NCBI RefSeq assembly: GCF_900446695.1
Contig: NZ_UAVP01000007.1
Span: forward strand, 62,001-126,000
DNA: 64,000 bases
Reading direction: 5' to 3'
Source of the DNA: Capnocytophaga sputigena
Lineage (GTDB): Bacteria > Bacteroidota > Bacteroidia > Flavobacteriales > Flavobacteriaceae
The notes under the pieces were generated by a model. The model was not told where the DNA came from. It searched no databases and worked only from the letters and a program-made list of their open reading frames with translations. Of this stretch, positions 8,154 through 16,226 are shown piece by piece. A program made the position numbers and the translations under genes. The first letter of the stretch is position 1; every line of letters begins with the position of its first letter.

Positions 8154-10154
8154 ATGGCACAAACATTTGTATATAATTCAGGGAGTTTTACCCCTCCAAA
8201 TGAAAACGAAATCACCCTTTCGTTTGGGCTGTTTTTTGATGGTACTAATACTAATCTGTTCAGCACACGGGCACGCAAACGCACCTATAAAATAGAGGAA
8301 TATGCCGACCAAAGTAAAGAAGAAAATCGGGCTACACTATTAGACAAGAAACTAACTAAGGAATATTCAGAAGGAACAGAGTGGAACTGGAAATCAATGG
8401 GGTATCAAACAAAAGACAACAGTTATAATACCGATTTTACTAATATAGCACGACAATATCTTTGTATAAAACCTAAGAACTCTTATCAAGCTATCTATAT
8501 AGAAGGTATAGGTACACAACCAGCACCTAGTAAAGCAGAAGAGCGAACTACAGAAGAAAAACAGTTGCGCAATATAGTAGACAGGTTAGAAGATGACCTG
8601 TATCCTAAAGGTTTTGGTACTGGTAAAACAGGAATCCGCAAGAAAGTGTTGCGAGGTTGTGACGAATTGGCTAAAAGAATTATTGATAAAAAAAAGAATT
8701 TAAAAAGTGTAGAAGAGAATGGAGATACGATTTCTACAATCGTTTTAGATGTCTTTGGTTTTAGTAGGGGAGCAGCGGCAGCGCGTAATTTCCTTTATGA
8801 AATCAATGGTAACAAACGTGCAGACGATATAGCAACTACTACTAAAGTGGAGGTAGTAGATAGTAAAGAGGTGAAAACCCCCAATGGCTATTTTTCTCAC
8901 CTTATAAAGGAAAAAGTAACTCGTACAAAAGATGGGGTAAAAGTAATCCCTACTTATTTAGATAATGGTAAACTTCCTAAATTTGGTTATTTAGGATATT
9001 TGTTGCTTAAAAGCACCTATTTTACCAAAGAAGAATTGAAAAACTTGCAACTTGAAATACGTTTTATAGGACTTTACGATACAGTTTCTTCTTATGAAGA
9101 TAAAGATTTTTCTATTTTTAACAAAAAAGGTTTCAATAGTGGTATTGATAGCTTGCAGCTCAATAATATAGGAAACTTTGGTAAAGCAGTACATTTTACA
9201 GCTGCCGATGAACATCGCTTTAACTTTTCGCTTACTCAGTTAGAACCAGATAATGGTAAGGAGGTGATGGAAAAAGTATTTCCAGGGGTACACTCAGATA
9301 TTGGGGGAAGTTACGCTAATTTCTTAAAACCTAATGAAGAGATGAAAGAGAATGTAATTGTAGAACTCATCCCTACTATAAGCGGCGACTTGTTATATGG
9401 AAAAATAGGAAAAATTAAAAAAGAGCTTGCAGAAAGTTATTTTTGGAAAAAAGAAGAATTAGAAGCTGTTTTTCATTGGGAAACTTTTGGTAGTTTGGAA
9501 AAGAATGAATACCTAAGTGATTACATAGGTATAAAAGGCACACGGAAAGTATATAAAGAATATAGTTATATTCCTCTACATTTTATGGAAGCTCTATTTA
9601 ATGAAAAACTTCAAGATGATGCAAATAGTATTTTGGTAGAAAAAACAGAACAAAAATATCCTATCAAGGGCTATCCTCTTGTTGATGCTAAAAAACGTTT
9701 GCATAGTTATGTATTTGGAAATGCTGAGGAATGGAAGTTTGTAGATGATGCAAAGGTTAATTTTTGGATTAGTATTGATAATATACCAAGTCATAAAGAG
9801 AGTAAAGAAAAACAACGAGAAAAGGACCAAGAATTGAAAGAAATATCTAAGGATAGAGTTCCTAATCAACAGCATAAACCAGCACATTTTTATGTAGAAG
9901 ATAAAGCTTATGAAGCCTATAACCAAAAGGTCTCAAAGGTAAATACAGATAAACCAATGGAACAGAAGAAAATTATCACTGCTCGGGTAAAAGAACAATG
10001 GTTGTTACGAGCGCTTCGTCATAATTATTTGCATTGGTCAGCGGATCATTTTCAAGCTGGAATGGAACCTTCAGAAAATAAGAAACGTGAAATATTTAAT
10101 AAAAAACATAAAGAGAGAGTAGGATTTTTAACACCAAAAGTACTATTAGCATAA
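8154..10154 (+). CDS. Tle1-like (DUF2235) phospholipase, candidate type VI secretion effector
   Basis: 666 residues, no signal peptide. It has the alpha/beta-hydrolase features of the DUF2235/Tle1 family: the opening strand TLSFGLFFDGTNTN (21-34), the nucleophile elbow GFSRG at 202-206 (Ser204), a catalytic-Asp block GLYDTVSS (Asp309) and a catalytic-His block GVHSDIGGSY (His380). Tle1 enzymes are phospholipases delivered by type VI secretion into neighbouring bacteria, where they attack membrane lipids. The C-terminal half (about 430-666) is charged and lysine-rich and I do not recognise it. No PAAR or VgrG domain is fused and no secretion genes are in the window, so delivery is inferred from family alone. 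Two lipoproteins lie directly upstream, 4 nt away, and its stop abuts the next start. Confidence 0.85.
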   Translation: MAQTFVYNSGSFTPPNENEITLSFGLFFDGTNTNLFSTRARKRTYKIEEYADQSKEENRATLLDKKLTKEYSEGTEWNWKSMGYQTKDNSYNTDFTNIARQYLCIKPKNSYQAIYIEGIGTQPAPSKAEERTTEEKQLRNIVDRLEDDLYPKGFGTGKTGIRKKVLRGCDELAKRIIDKKKNLKSVEENGDTISTIVLDVFGFSRGAAAARNFLYEINGNKRADDIATTTKVEVVDSKEVKTPNGYFSHLIKEKVTRTKDGVKVIPTYLDNGKLPKFGYLGYLLLKSTYFTKEELKNLQLEIRFIGLYDTVSSYEDKDFSIFNKKGFNSGIDSLQLNNIGNFGKAVHFTAADEHRFNFSLTQLEPDNGKEVMEKVFPGVHSDIGGSYANFLKPNEEMKENVIVELIPTISGDLLYGKIGKIKKELAESYFWKKEELEAVFHWETFGSLEKNEYLSDYIGIKGTRKVYKEYSYIPLHFMEALFNEKLQDDANSILVEKTEQKYPIKGYPLVDAKKRLHSYVFGNAEEWKFVDDAKVNFWISIDNIPSHKESKEKQREKDQELKEISKDRVPNQQHKPAHFYVEDKAYEAYNQKVSKVNTDKPMEQKKIITARVKEQWLLRALRHNYLHWSADHFQAGMEPSENKKREIFNKKHKERVGFLTPKVLLA

Positions 10155-10835
10155 ATGATTCAAGCTACCAATATTCATAAAACATATAAAGATTTAGAAG
10201 TGCTTAAAGGCGTATCGGTGAATGTTGCCAAAGGCGAAATTGTATCGATAGTAGGAGCTTCAGGAGCTGGGAAAACCACCTTGTTACATATTTTAGGTAC
10301 TTTAGACAGCCCCGATCCCAATAAACCATCATCGTTGGTAATTAATGGCACAGATATATTGTCGTTATCCTCCAAAGCCTTGGCTAAATTCCGCAATGAA
10401 CATATTGGGTTTATCTTCCAATTTCACCAGTTGTTGCCTGAGTTCACTGCTTTGGAGAATATTTGTATTCCTGCACTCATTAGAGGAATAGGCAAAAAAG
10501 AAGCTGAAAAGCGCGCTATGGAGCTTTTAGAATTTTTGCATCTCACCTCGCGTGCCGACCATAAACCTAATGCTCTTTCAGGAGGCGAACAACAGCGAGT
10601 GTCGGTAGCACGTGCCTTGGTGAACTACCCTTCAGTAGTATTCGCCGATGAACCCAGTGGCAACCTCGATTCCGAAAGTGCTGAAAAACTGCACCAACTC
10701 TTCTTCCAACTGCGCAATGAATTCCGACAAACATTTGTAATCGTTACCCATAACGAAGAATTGGCTACTATGGCAGATAGAAAACTCGTAATGGTAGATG
10801 GTCGTATAATTATTCCCAATTCTTTCCCAAATTAG
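10155..10835 (+). CDS. lolD: LolD-like ABC transporter ATPase
   Basis: 226 residues. Walker [10 protein letters not shown] (about 34-42), Q-loop region [18 protein letters not shown], signature LSGGEQQR, Walker [13 protein letters not shown] and the switch His in IVTHNEE are all present, so the ATPase should be active. The compact form with a two-residue insertion near the P-loop resembles LolD, the ATPase that drives lipoprotein release from the inner membrane. MacB- and FtsE-type ATPases are close relatives and cannot be excluded without the partner permease, which is not adjacent. The ATG directly follows the TAA of the phospholipase gene with no spacer. This suggests readthrough transcription from the effector module, or that the module was inserted between the Smr gene and this one. 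Confidence 0.85.
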   Translation: MIQATNIHKTYKDLEVLKGVSVNVAKGEIVSIVGASGAGKTTLLHILGTLDSPDPNKPSSLVINGTDILSLSSKALAKFRNEHIGFIFQFHQLLPEFTALENICIPALIRGIGKKEAEKRAMELLEFLHLTSRADHKPNALSGGEQQRVSVARALVNYPSVVFADEPSGNLDSESAEKLHQLFFQLRNEFRQTFVIVTHNEELATMADRKLVMVDGRIIIPNSFPN

Positions 10836-10839
10836 GTCA

Positions 10840-10847
10840 TATCTTTG
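10840..10847 (+). promoter_or_regulatory. -7 box ahead of the PepSY-like pair
   Basis: TATCTTTG matches TAnnTTTG, 29 nt before the ATG at 10877 and just past the ATPase stop. It is preceded by CCAAATTA, resembling the extension seen at three other promoters in the window. The -33 element is weak. Confidence 0.55.
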
Positions 10848-10876
10848 CAGCGTTAAACTTAAAAACAGATTAAACG

Positions 10877-11320
10877 ATGAAAAAATTAGTATCAATTATC
10901 GCCACTTTTTTATTGACTGTAGTAGCAGTACAAGATTTGTCAGCTAGAGATTTACCTATCACTTTCGAACAATTGCCAGCTAAGGCACAGGCTTTCGTAA
11001 AACAACACTTTAAAGTAGGAGATATCGCATCAGTATGGAAAGACGATGATATCCACGATCAAGATTACAAAGTGTATTTCAACGATGGTACTCAAATTGA
11101 ATTTTATGCCAATGGCGACTGGGAAGAAATAAAAACTCGCACTCAGGCTGTACCTGCAAAACTTATCCCTAATGGTATTGCTCAGTACGTAAAGAAAACT
11201 TACCCTCAATCAGAGATTTACAAAATCCAAAAGAAACGCTATGGTTATGAGGTAGAACTCGCTAACGGACTTGATTTAGAATTCAATGCTAACGGACAAT
11301 TTTTAAGAATAGACGACTAA
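10877..11320 (+). CDS. PepSY-like periplasmic protein, two repeats
   Basis: 147 residues with a signal peptide (MKKLVSIIATFLLTVVAVQDLSA). The mature part holds two copies of a PepSY-like unit. The first is ITFEQLPAKAQAFVKQHF followed by a strand pair ending FYANGDWEEI, the second LIPNGIAQYVKKTYP ending LEFNANGQFLRID. This is the Bacteroidota PepSY-like (beta-lactamase-inhibitor-like) fold, found in secreted proteins of mostly unknown function. It has its own promoter, and its stop codon shares one base with the start of the next gene, so the two are translationally coupled. Confidence 0.85.
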   Translation: MKKLVSIIATFLLTVVAVQDLSARDLPITFEQLPAKAQAFVKQHFKVGDIASVWKDDDIHDQDYKVYFNDGTQIEFYANGDWEEIKTRTQAVPAKLIPNGIAQYVKKTYPQSEIYKIQKKRYGYEVELANGLDLEFNANGQFLRIDD

Positions 11321-11715
11321 TGAAACAACTCTTTTTTGCTGCTTTTGCAGCCCTTGCACTCAGCTCGTGCGCACGATTGCCACAGCCTGCACGTGATTTT
11401 ATTAGCATTCACTTTCCTCATACTTCTGTTAAAGAAGTTGAAAGAGAAGATGATATCAACGGCTATTCAGTAGAACTTAGAGATCGCACCGAGCTAGAAT
11501 TTACAGCTAATGGCGATTGGCTAAAAGTAGATGGTGAAGATGGCAATAGTATCCCTACTACCTTCTTCCCTAAAAAAATAGCCGATTATGTTACCCAGCA
11601 GGGCTATATCATCGAAGGGATTAGAAAAACCAATATAGGTTATAAAGTAGACATCATAGGCTCTCACACCGATTTGTTTTTCAATCACAATGGTGACCCT
11701 ATCGGGAATTATTAA
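11320..11715 (+). CDS. PepSY-like lipoprotein, paralogue of the preceding gene
   Basis: 131 residues. The signal peptide ends in a lipobox LSSC with Cys17. The same two-unit PepSY-like layout follows: LPQPARDFISIHFP with LEFTANGDWLKVD, then FFPKKIADYVTQQGY with a DLFFNHNGDPIGN end. The paralogue upstream is secreted rather than lipid-anchored, so the pair may act as a soluble and an anchored partner, though that is inference. The ATG overlaps the upstream TAA by one base. A strong intrinsic terminator follows, closing a two-gene operon. Confidence 0.85.
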   Translation: MKQLFFAAFAALALSSCARLPQPARDFISIHFPHTSVKEVEREDDINGYSVELRDRTELEFTANGDWLKVDGEDGNSIPTTFFPKKIADYVTQQGYIIEGIRKTNIGYKVDIIGSHTDLFFNHNGDPIGNY

Positions 11716-11731
11716 TAACTTTACTACAAAT

Positions 11732-11761
11732 AAAAAGACCTCTTTGCGGAGGTCTTTTTTT
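11732..11761 (+). terminator. intrinsic terminator of the PepSY-like operon
   Basis: AGACCTC (11736-11742) pairs with GAGGTCT (11749-11755) around TTTGCG. The stem is extended by an A-run on the left and a run of seven or more T on the right. Confidence 0.9.
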
Positions 11762-11814
11762 ATTGAATATCATATTGCTATGTTACTACACTTTACTAAA
11801 GTTTCAACTCGCAT

Positions 11815-11852
11815 TTGCCCGTGCGGCTCACACTTGCCTGTGTGGCTCACAC
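11815..11852. repeat. 19-nt tandem repeat, two units
   Basis: TTGCCCGTGCGGCTCACAC (11815-11833) is followed at once by a copy with two differences (11834-11852). The word TGCCCGTGCGGCTC also occurs at 5382-5395. It lies just beyond the 3' end of the glycosyltransferase gene. A degenerate CTTTACTAAAG palindrome lies at 11791-11801. Confidence 0.7.
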
Positions 11853-11858
11853 TTGCAC

Positions 11859-12854
11859 CTAATTAAAAAATAAGTGTGGAAACAATTGTTCCATTGGTTT
11901 TTTAGAAAAAGCAATTTTAAGAGTAGCTTTGAGGAATCCCCAGCCATAGCTAAAAAACTGTACTAAAAGCGCCCAAACTGAGAGCAGCCCTATTTTTACA
12001 CTGCGGTTTTCTCGAGCACTGTCCCAACCTATAAGGATAAAGTAACACACATACACGAGTAAGGGTTCTATGCGCCCCCAAACGAGGAGTAGGAGAGCGC
12101 CACAAAGTCCTAAGGTAAAGCAGGTAGGTAGCCAAAAAGTAAGTTTGCGCGTTTGTGGATGCCAATGGTTGAGGATAGCGCGTGTCTGTCCGAATTTACT
12201 TACTTGGGTGCGGAATTTTTCCCACGAAATACGGCGTTTGTGGAACACAAAAGCAGTAGGGATAAAGGCAGTTTCAAAGCCTTGTTCCCAGAGGCGTATC
12301 ACTAAATCGGGGTCTTCACCAGGGTGTATTTTCCCAAAACCACCTGTCGCCTCAAAAGCCTTGCGTGACAGTCCCATATTAAAACTGCGAGGTTCAAATC
12401 GTTGAATGCGTTTTTGGCTACCGCGAATCCCCCCAGTAGTGAGCAAGGACGTCATCGTGTAGTTGATAGCTTTTTGTATATCAGTAAAATCATCGGTAGC
12501 GGTATCAGGTCCTCCAAAGCAATCCACATAATGAGCTTGCAGATAATCGTCTACAGCTTCTAAATAGTGAGGAGGCAAAATGCAATCAGAATCTAAAATC
12601 AAAAAATAATCGTGTTGAGCGTGTCGCATCCCGTAATTGCGAGAGTCACCAGGACCTGTGTTGGGTTTAGGAAGATAAGTGATTGATAAATCATTTTTAT
12701 ATTTCTCACATACCTCTTTTGAGGGGATAGTAGAGCCATCTTCAATTACTACTACCTCAAAAGTATCTTCGTAAGTTTGTGATACAAGGCTGTTTAGTAG
12801 TTCGTCTAACTCGTCCGGACGGTTGTATATAGGAATGATAAAACTGTACTTCAT
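11859..12854 (-). CDS. family 2 glycosyltransferase with C-terminal membrane anchor
   Basis: 331 residues. GT-A fold features of family GT2 are clear: the opening SFIIPIYNRPDELDELLNSL, EVVVIEDGST, the metal-binding DSD in ILDSDCILPP, GPGDSRNYG, and a later GGFGKIHPGEDPDLVIRLWEQ acceptor-side block. From about residue 232 there are two or three hydrophobic segments (FWLPTCFTLGLCGALLLLVWG, LLVYVCYFILIGW, SVWALLVQFFSYGWGFL), placing the enzyme at the inner membrane. Substrate is unknown; a lipid-linked sugar or polysaccharide is likely. It stands alone on the minus strand between two plus-strand units. A candidate promoter lies inside the start of rpoD. Confidence 0.92.
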   Translation of the reverse strand: MKYSFIIPIYNRPDELDELLNSLVSQTYEDTFEVVVIEDGSTIPSKEVCEKYKNDLSITYLPKPNTGPGDSRNYGMRHAQHDYFLILDSDCILPPHYLEAVDDYLQAHYVDCFGGPDTATDDFTDIQKAINYTMTSLLTTGGIRGSQKRIQRFEPRSFNMGLSRKAFEATGGFGKIHPGEDPDLVIRLWEQGFETAFIPTAFVFHKRRISWEKFRTQVSKFGQTRAILNHWHPQTRKLTFWLPTCFTLGLCGALLLLVWGRIEPLLVYVCYFILIGWDSARENRSVKIGLLSVWALLVQFFSYGWGFLKATLKIAFSKKPMEQLFPHLFFN

Positions 12855-12934
12855 CTGTTAATATAATGTTAAAATTCGATGGTTTTGTAACATCTGTGTA
12901 AAGCTATACGTATAATAGGACGTATAAGAATCGA

Positions 12935-12965
12935 CAAAATTAAGGATTTTTTCTGAATGAGACAA
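12935..12965 (-). promoter_or_regulatory. candidate promoter of the glycosyltransferase gene
   Basis: On the minus strand TAATTTTG (12942-12935) fits TAnnTTTG, and TTG (12965-12963) lies 20 nt upstream. The -33 element falls within the first codons of rpoD, so the two genes' 5' regions overlap divergently. Confidence 0.5.
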
Positions 12966-13820
12966 CTAAAAATTACCAAACAGGTAACCAACCGTGAAAC
13001 CGCATCTCTTGATAAGTACTTACAAGAGATTGGGCGTGTAGATTTGATCACTGCCGATGAAGAGGTAGAATTAGCACAACGTATCAAAGCAGGCGATGTA
13101 GCTGCTTTAGAAAAACTAACCAAAGCAAATTTGCGCTTCGTAGTATCGGTAGCTAAGCAATACCAAAACCAAGGTCTTACTCTTCCTGACCTTATCAACG
13201 AAGGGAACTTAGGGCTCATCAAAGCCGCACAGCGATTCGACGAAACTCGTGGGTTTAAGTTTATTTCTTATGCCGTATGGTGGATTCGTCAGTCTATTTT
13301 GCAAGCCTTAGCCGAGCAATCGCGTATTGTGCGTTTGCCGCTGAACAAAATTGGTTCTATCAACAAAATCAACAAAATGTACGCTTACCTCGAGCAGGCG
13401 AACGAGCGTGTGCCTTCAGCCGAAGAAATTGCACGTGAGTTAGATATGTCCGTAAACGATGTAAAAGAATCAATGAAAAATGCGGGGCGTCATATCTCTA
13501 TGGATGCGCCTTTGGTGGAAGGAGAAGATTCTAATCTTTACGACGTGATTCGCAGTAACGAATCGCCTAACCCCGATAAGTCGCTTATTTTAGATTCGTT
13601 ACGTACCGAGATTGAGCGCGCGCTCGAAACCCTTACCCCTCGTGAAGCTGATGTAATTCGTTTGTACTTTGGCTTGGGCGACCAGCACGCTATGACCCTT
13701 GAGGAAATAGGAGAAACTTTTGATCTTACCCGTGAGCGTGTACGTCAAATCAAAGAAAAAGCGATTCGCCGTCTCAAACATACTTCACGCAGTAAAATTC
13801 TAAAAACTTACTTAGGATAG
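12957..13820 (+). CDS. rpoD: primary sigma factor RpoD (short Bacteroidota form)
   Basis: 287 residues, lacking region 1.1 and the non-conserved insert, as is usual for the housekeeping sigma of Bacteroidota. Region 1.2 is [19 protein letters not shown]. Region 2 holds the core-binding and -7-recognition helices ([47 protein letters not shown]). Region 3 follows, and region 4 ends with the helix-turn-helix [18 protein letters not shown]. It directs RNA polymerase to the TTG/TAnnTTTG promoters seen throughout this window. A 12-bp-stem terminator follows. Its own promoter is not obvious; no TAnnTTTG precedes it within 100 nt on this strand. Confidence 0.97.
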   Translation: MRQLKITKQVTNRETASLDKYLQEIGRVDLITADEEVELAQRIKAGDVAALEKLTKANLRFVVSVAKQYQNQGLTLPDLINEGNLGLIKAAQRFDETRGFKFISYAVWWIRQSILQALAEQSRIVRLPLNKIGSINKINKMYAYLEQANERVPSAEEIARELDMSVNDVKESMKNAGRHISMDAPLVEGEDSNLYDVIRSNESPNPDKSLILDSLRTEIERALETLTPREADVIRLYFGLGDQHAMTLEEIGETFDLTRERVRQIKEKAIRRLKHTSRSKILKTYLG

Positions 13821-13850
13821 TCAATTATAAATTAAGATTGTACAATCTAC

Positions 13851-13901
13851 ACTTTGCCAAAGTTTCCTGCCCCTGCGGCTGTTCCTTTGGCAAAGTTTTT
13901 T
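13851..13901 (+). terminator. rpoD terminator with palindromic arms
   Basis: ACTTTGCCAAAG (13851-13862) and CTTTGGCAAAGT (13885-13896) are perfect 12-bp arms around a 22-nt loop containing CCCCTGCGGCTG, followed by a T-run. The same arms recur at 16267-16297. Confidence 0.85.
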
Positions 13902-13929
13902 CTTATTTCTTACCTCTTACCTAAATAAA

Positions 13930-15624
13930 ATGAACTATACTTGGAACTTTAAACCGCTGCCACCGCAAGCCACTGTAATACAGCTACAACAAGAGCTTAA
14001 CATCAGCGAGCCCTTGGCAATACTCTTAGCCCAACGAGGTATCACCACTTTTCAGCAGGCTAAAGATTTCTTCCGCCCTACCTTATCTCAATTGCATAAT
14101 CCTTTCCTGATGAAAGGAATGCAAGCAGCTGTTACTCGTTTAGACCACGCCTTAAAAAATAATGAAACTATCCTTATCTATGGCGATTACGATGTCGACG
14201 GCACTAGTGCGGTTTCTCTAATGGAACGTTATCTCAGCACTTTCACTTCTAAATTGTTCACTTATGTACCCGACCGTTATAGCGAGGGCTATGGTATTTC
14301 TTTTCAAGGAATAGACTATGCCGAGGCGCAAGGTTGTACCCTTATCATTGCTTTGGATTGTGGTATCAAAGCTATTGATAAAGTGCAATATGCCAAAGAA
14401 AAAGGGATTGATTGTATCATTGCCGACCACCATCGCCCATCAGACCAAGTGCCCGATGCCGTGGCAGTACTCGACCCCCAACAAGCTGATTGCCCTTATC
14501 CGTATAAAGAACTCTGTGGCTGTGGTTTAGGTTTTAAATTGGCACAAGCATATCACGAGTATTTGCAACGCCCGTTCAGCGAACTGATGCCTCTTTTAGA
14601 TTTGGTAGCTGTCGCCACTGCTGCCGATATTGTGCCAATGAACGGTGAGAACCGCACGCTGATGTACTTTGGTTTAGAAGTGATCAACCAGCAGCCCTCA
14701 GCAGGAGTAAAAGCGCTCTTTGGTGAACATCAAGGGGCGATTACAGTAAGCGATGTAGTGTTCAAGGCTGCACCGCGTATCAATGCCGCCGGACGTATAG
14801 AGCACGGCAAATATGCAGTAGCGCTCCTTACTGAACCTGATGCTGAAAAAGCACTACTCAAAGCCCAAGAAATTGATGAACTCAACACCCACCGAAAGGA
14901 ATTAGATAGCTATATTGCTGAACAAGCACTGGGGCAGATAGAGAGTAATGGCGAGCAAAATCGCTATACCTCGGTAGTGCTGAATGAAGAATGGCACAAA
15001 GGCGTGATAGGTATTGTTGCTTCTCGACTTATTGAACATTACTACCGCCCCACGATAGTATTTACCAAGAGTGGCGACAAGTATGCCGCCTCAGCGCGCT
15101 CGGTACAAGGGTTTGATATCTATGAGGCTTTGGAGCAGTGCAGCCAATATTTGGAACAGTTTGGCGGACATAAATACGCTGCCGGACTCACGCTCCTCCC
15201 CGAGCAATATCCACTCTTCAAAGAAGCCTTTGAAACTGTGGTTAAACAAACCATCAACCCTGAATTGCGCACTCCAAAACTCTCTATAGATACCGCACTT
15301 CCTTTGAGCAAACTCACTCAAAAATTCTATAATATTCTCAAGCAGTTCGAGCCTTTTGGACCTCAAAACCTGCCACCGCTTTTCTATGCCGAAAATGTAG
15401 TCGATACAGGCTTTGCAAAACACATAGGCAAAACTAATGAGCACCTAAAACTCTGTTTGCGAGAGGTAGGCAACACTGCCTATTTTGATGCAGTAGGCTT
15501 TGGTTTGGCTCATAAACTCCCTCTCATCACCTCTGGCACACCTTTTAGCATTGTCTATTCGGTAGAAGAAAATGTGTGGAATGGCAAAGTAAGTTTGCAG
15601 TTGCAAGTCAGAGACATAAGATAA
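13930..15624 (+). CDS. recJ: single-stranded-DNA-specific exonuclease RecJ
   Basis: 564 residues, normal length. The DHH-phosphoesterase motifs are intact: YGDYDVDG at 84-91 (motif I), ALDCG (II), ADHHRP with Asp166-His167-His168 (III) and DLVAVATAADIVPM (IV). The DHHA1 domain with GGHKYAAG and the C-terminal OB-fold region follow. RecJ degrades 5'-ended single strands in mismatch, base-excision and recombination repair. The start follows a short repeated leader (TTCTTACCTCTTACC). Transcription could begin in the spacer after the rpoD terminator, but I see no TAnnTTTG there. Confidence 0.96.
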   Translation: MNYTWNFKPLPPQATVIQLQQELNISEPLAILLAQRGITTFQQAKDFFRPTLSQLHNPFLMKGMQAAVTRLDHALKNNETILIYGDYDVDGTSAVSLMERYLSTFTSKLFTYVPDRYSEGYGISFQGIDYAEAQGCTLIIALDCGIKAIDKVQYAKEKGIDCIIADHHRPSDQVPDAVAVLDPQQADCPYPYKELCGCGLGFKLAQAYHEYLQRPFSELMPLLDLVAVATAADIVPMNGENRTLMYFGLEVINQQPSAGVKALFGEHQGAITVSDVVFKAAPRINAAGRIEHGKYAVALLTEPDAEKALLKAQEIDELNTHRKELDSYIAEQALGQIESNGEQNRYTSVVLNEEWHKGVIGIVASRLIEHYYRPTIVFTKSGDKYAASARSVQGFDIYEALEQCSQYLEQFGGHKYAAGLTLLPEQYPLFKEAFETVVKQTINPELRTPKLSIDTALPLSKLTQKFYNILKQFEPFGPQNLPPLFYAENVVDTGFAKHIGKTNEHLKLCLREVGNTAYFDAVGFGLAHKLPLITSGTPFSIVYSVEENVWNGKVSLQLQVRDIR

Positions 15625-15632
15625 TTTGATAA

Positions 15633-15665
15633 TTTGCTAATTAATATATTTTGGTATTATTTTTG
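15633..15665 (+). promoter_or_regulatory. tpx promoter
   Basis: TTTG (15633-15636), 21-nt spacer, TATTTTTG (15658-15665). Forty-odd nucleotides of leader follow, containing CACTATTCACTATTCAC and TTTTAACTTTTAACT repeats. Confidence 0.7.
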
Positions 15666-15709
15666 CAGCTACACTATTCACTATTCACTTTTAACTTTTA
15701 ACTAAAAAA

Positions 15710-16210
15710 ATGGCAAACATTACATTTCACGAACAACCAGCACACACCGCTGGTGAACTTCCAAAAGTAGGCGTTGCAGCCCCTGAATTTTCAGCTGTTA
15801 AAAACGATTTAGCTGAAGTAAAACTCTCTGATTTCAGAGGTAAAAAAGTAATTCTAAACATTTTTCCCAGTGTAGATACAGGCGTATGTGCTGCATCTGT
15901 GCGCAAATTTCACGTTGAGGCTTCAAAGCTCAACAACGTAGCAATTCTTTGTATATCAAAAGATTTGCCTTTTGCGCTCACACGTTTCTGTGCAGCCGAA
16001 GGTATTGATAATCTTACAATGCTCTCCGATTTCCGCGGTGATTTTGCAGCTCACTATCCTATCGTTTTCACTGATAGTCCGCTAAAAGGATTGCTATCTC
16101 GTTGTATAGTAGTGCTTGACGAACAAGGCAAAGTAGTATATACCGAGCAAGTACCCGAAACAACAAACGAACCTAACTACGCTAAAGCACTCGAAGCAAT
16201 TAACAATTAA
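15710..16210 (+). CDS. tpx: thiol peroxidase (atypical 2-Cys peroxiredoxin Tpx)
   Basis: 166 residues, full length. The peroxidatic Cys60 sits in PSVDTGVCAASVRKF and the resolving Cys94 in TRFCAAEG, matching the E. coli Tpx pair at nearly the same numbers. An additional Cys81 is present. It reduces hydrogen peroxide and alkyl hydroperoxides with thioredoxin as electron donor, in the cytoplasm or periplasm depending on species; no signal peptide is seen here. It is a single-gene unit with its own promoter and is followed by a candidate mobile element. Confidence 0.96.
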   Translation: MANITFHEQPAHTAGELPKVGVAAPEFSAVKNDLAEVKLSDFRGKKVILNIFPSVDTGVCAASVRKFHVEASKLNNVAILCISKDLPFALTRFCAAEGIDNLTMLSDFRGDFAAHYPIVFTDSPLKGLLSRCIVVLDEQGKVVYTEQVPETTNEPNYAKALEAINN

Positions 16211-16226
16211 TAATTGTGTCACAAAA

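Noticed and set aside
10155-10835. The LolD-like gene as part of the effector module
   Set aside because: The sequence is a typical housekeeping ATPase with its nearest relatives in lipoprotein trafficking; adjacency alone is not enough to call it an effector exporter.
12070-12405. Plus-strand open frame opposite the glycosyltransferase
   Set aside because: It is an antisense shadow of a gene with clear GT2 motifs.
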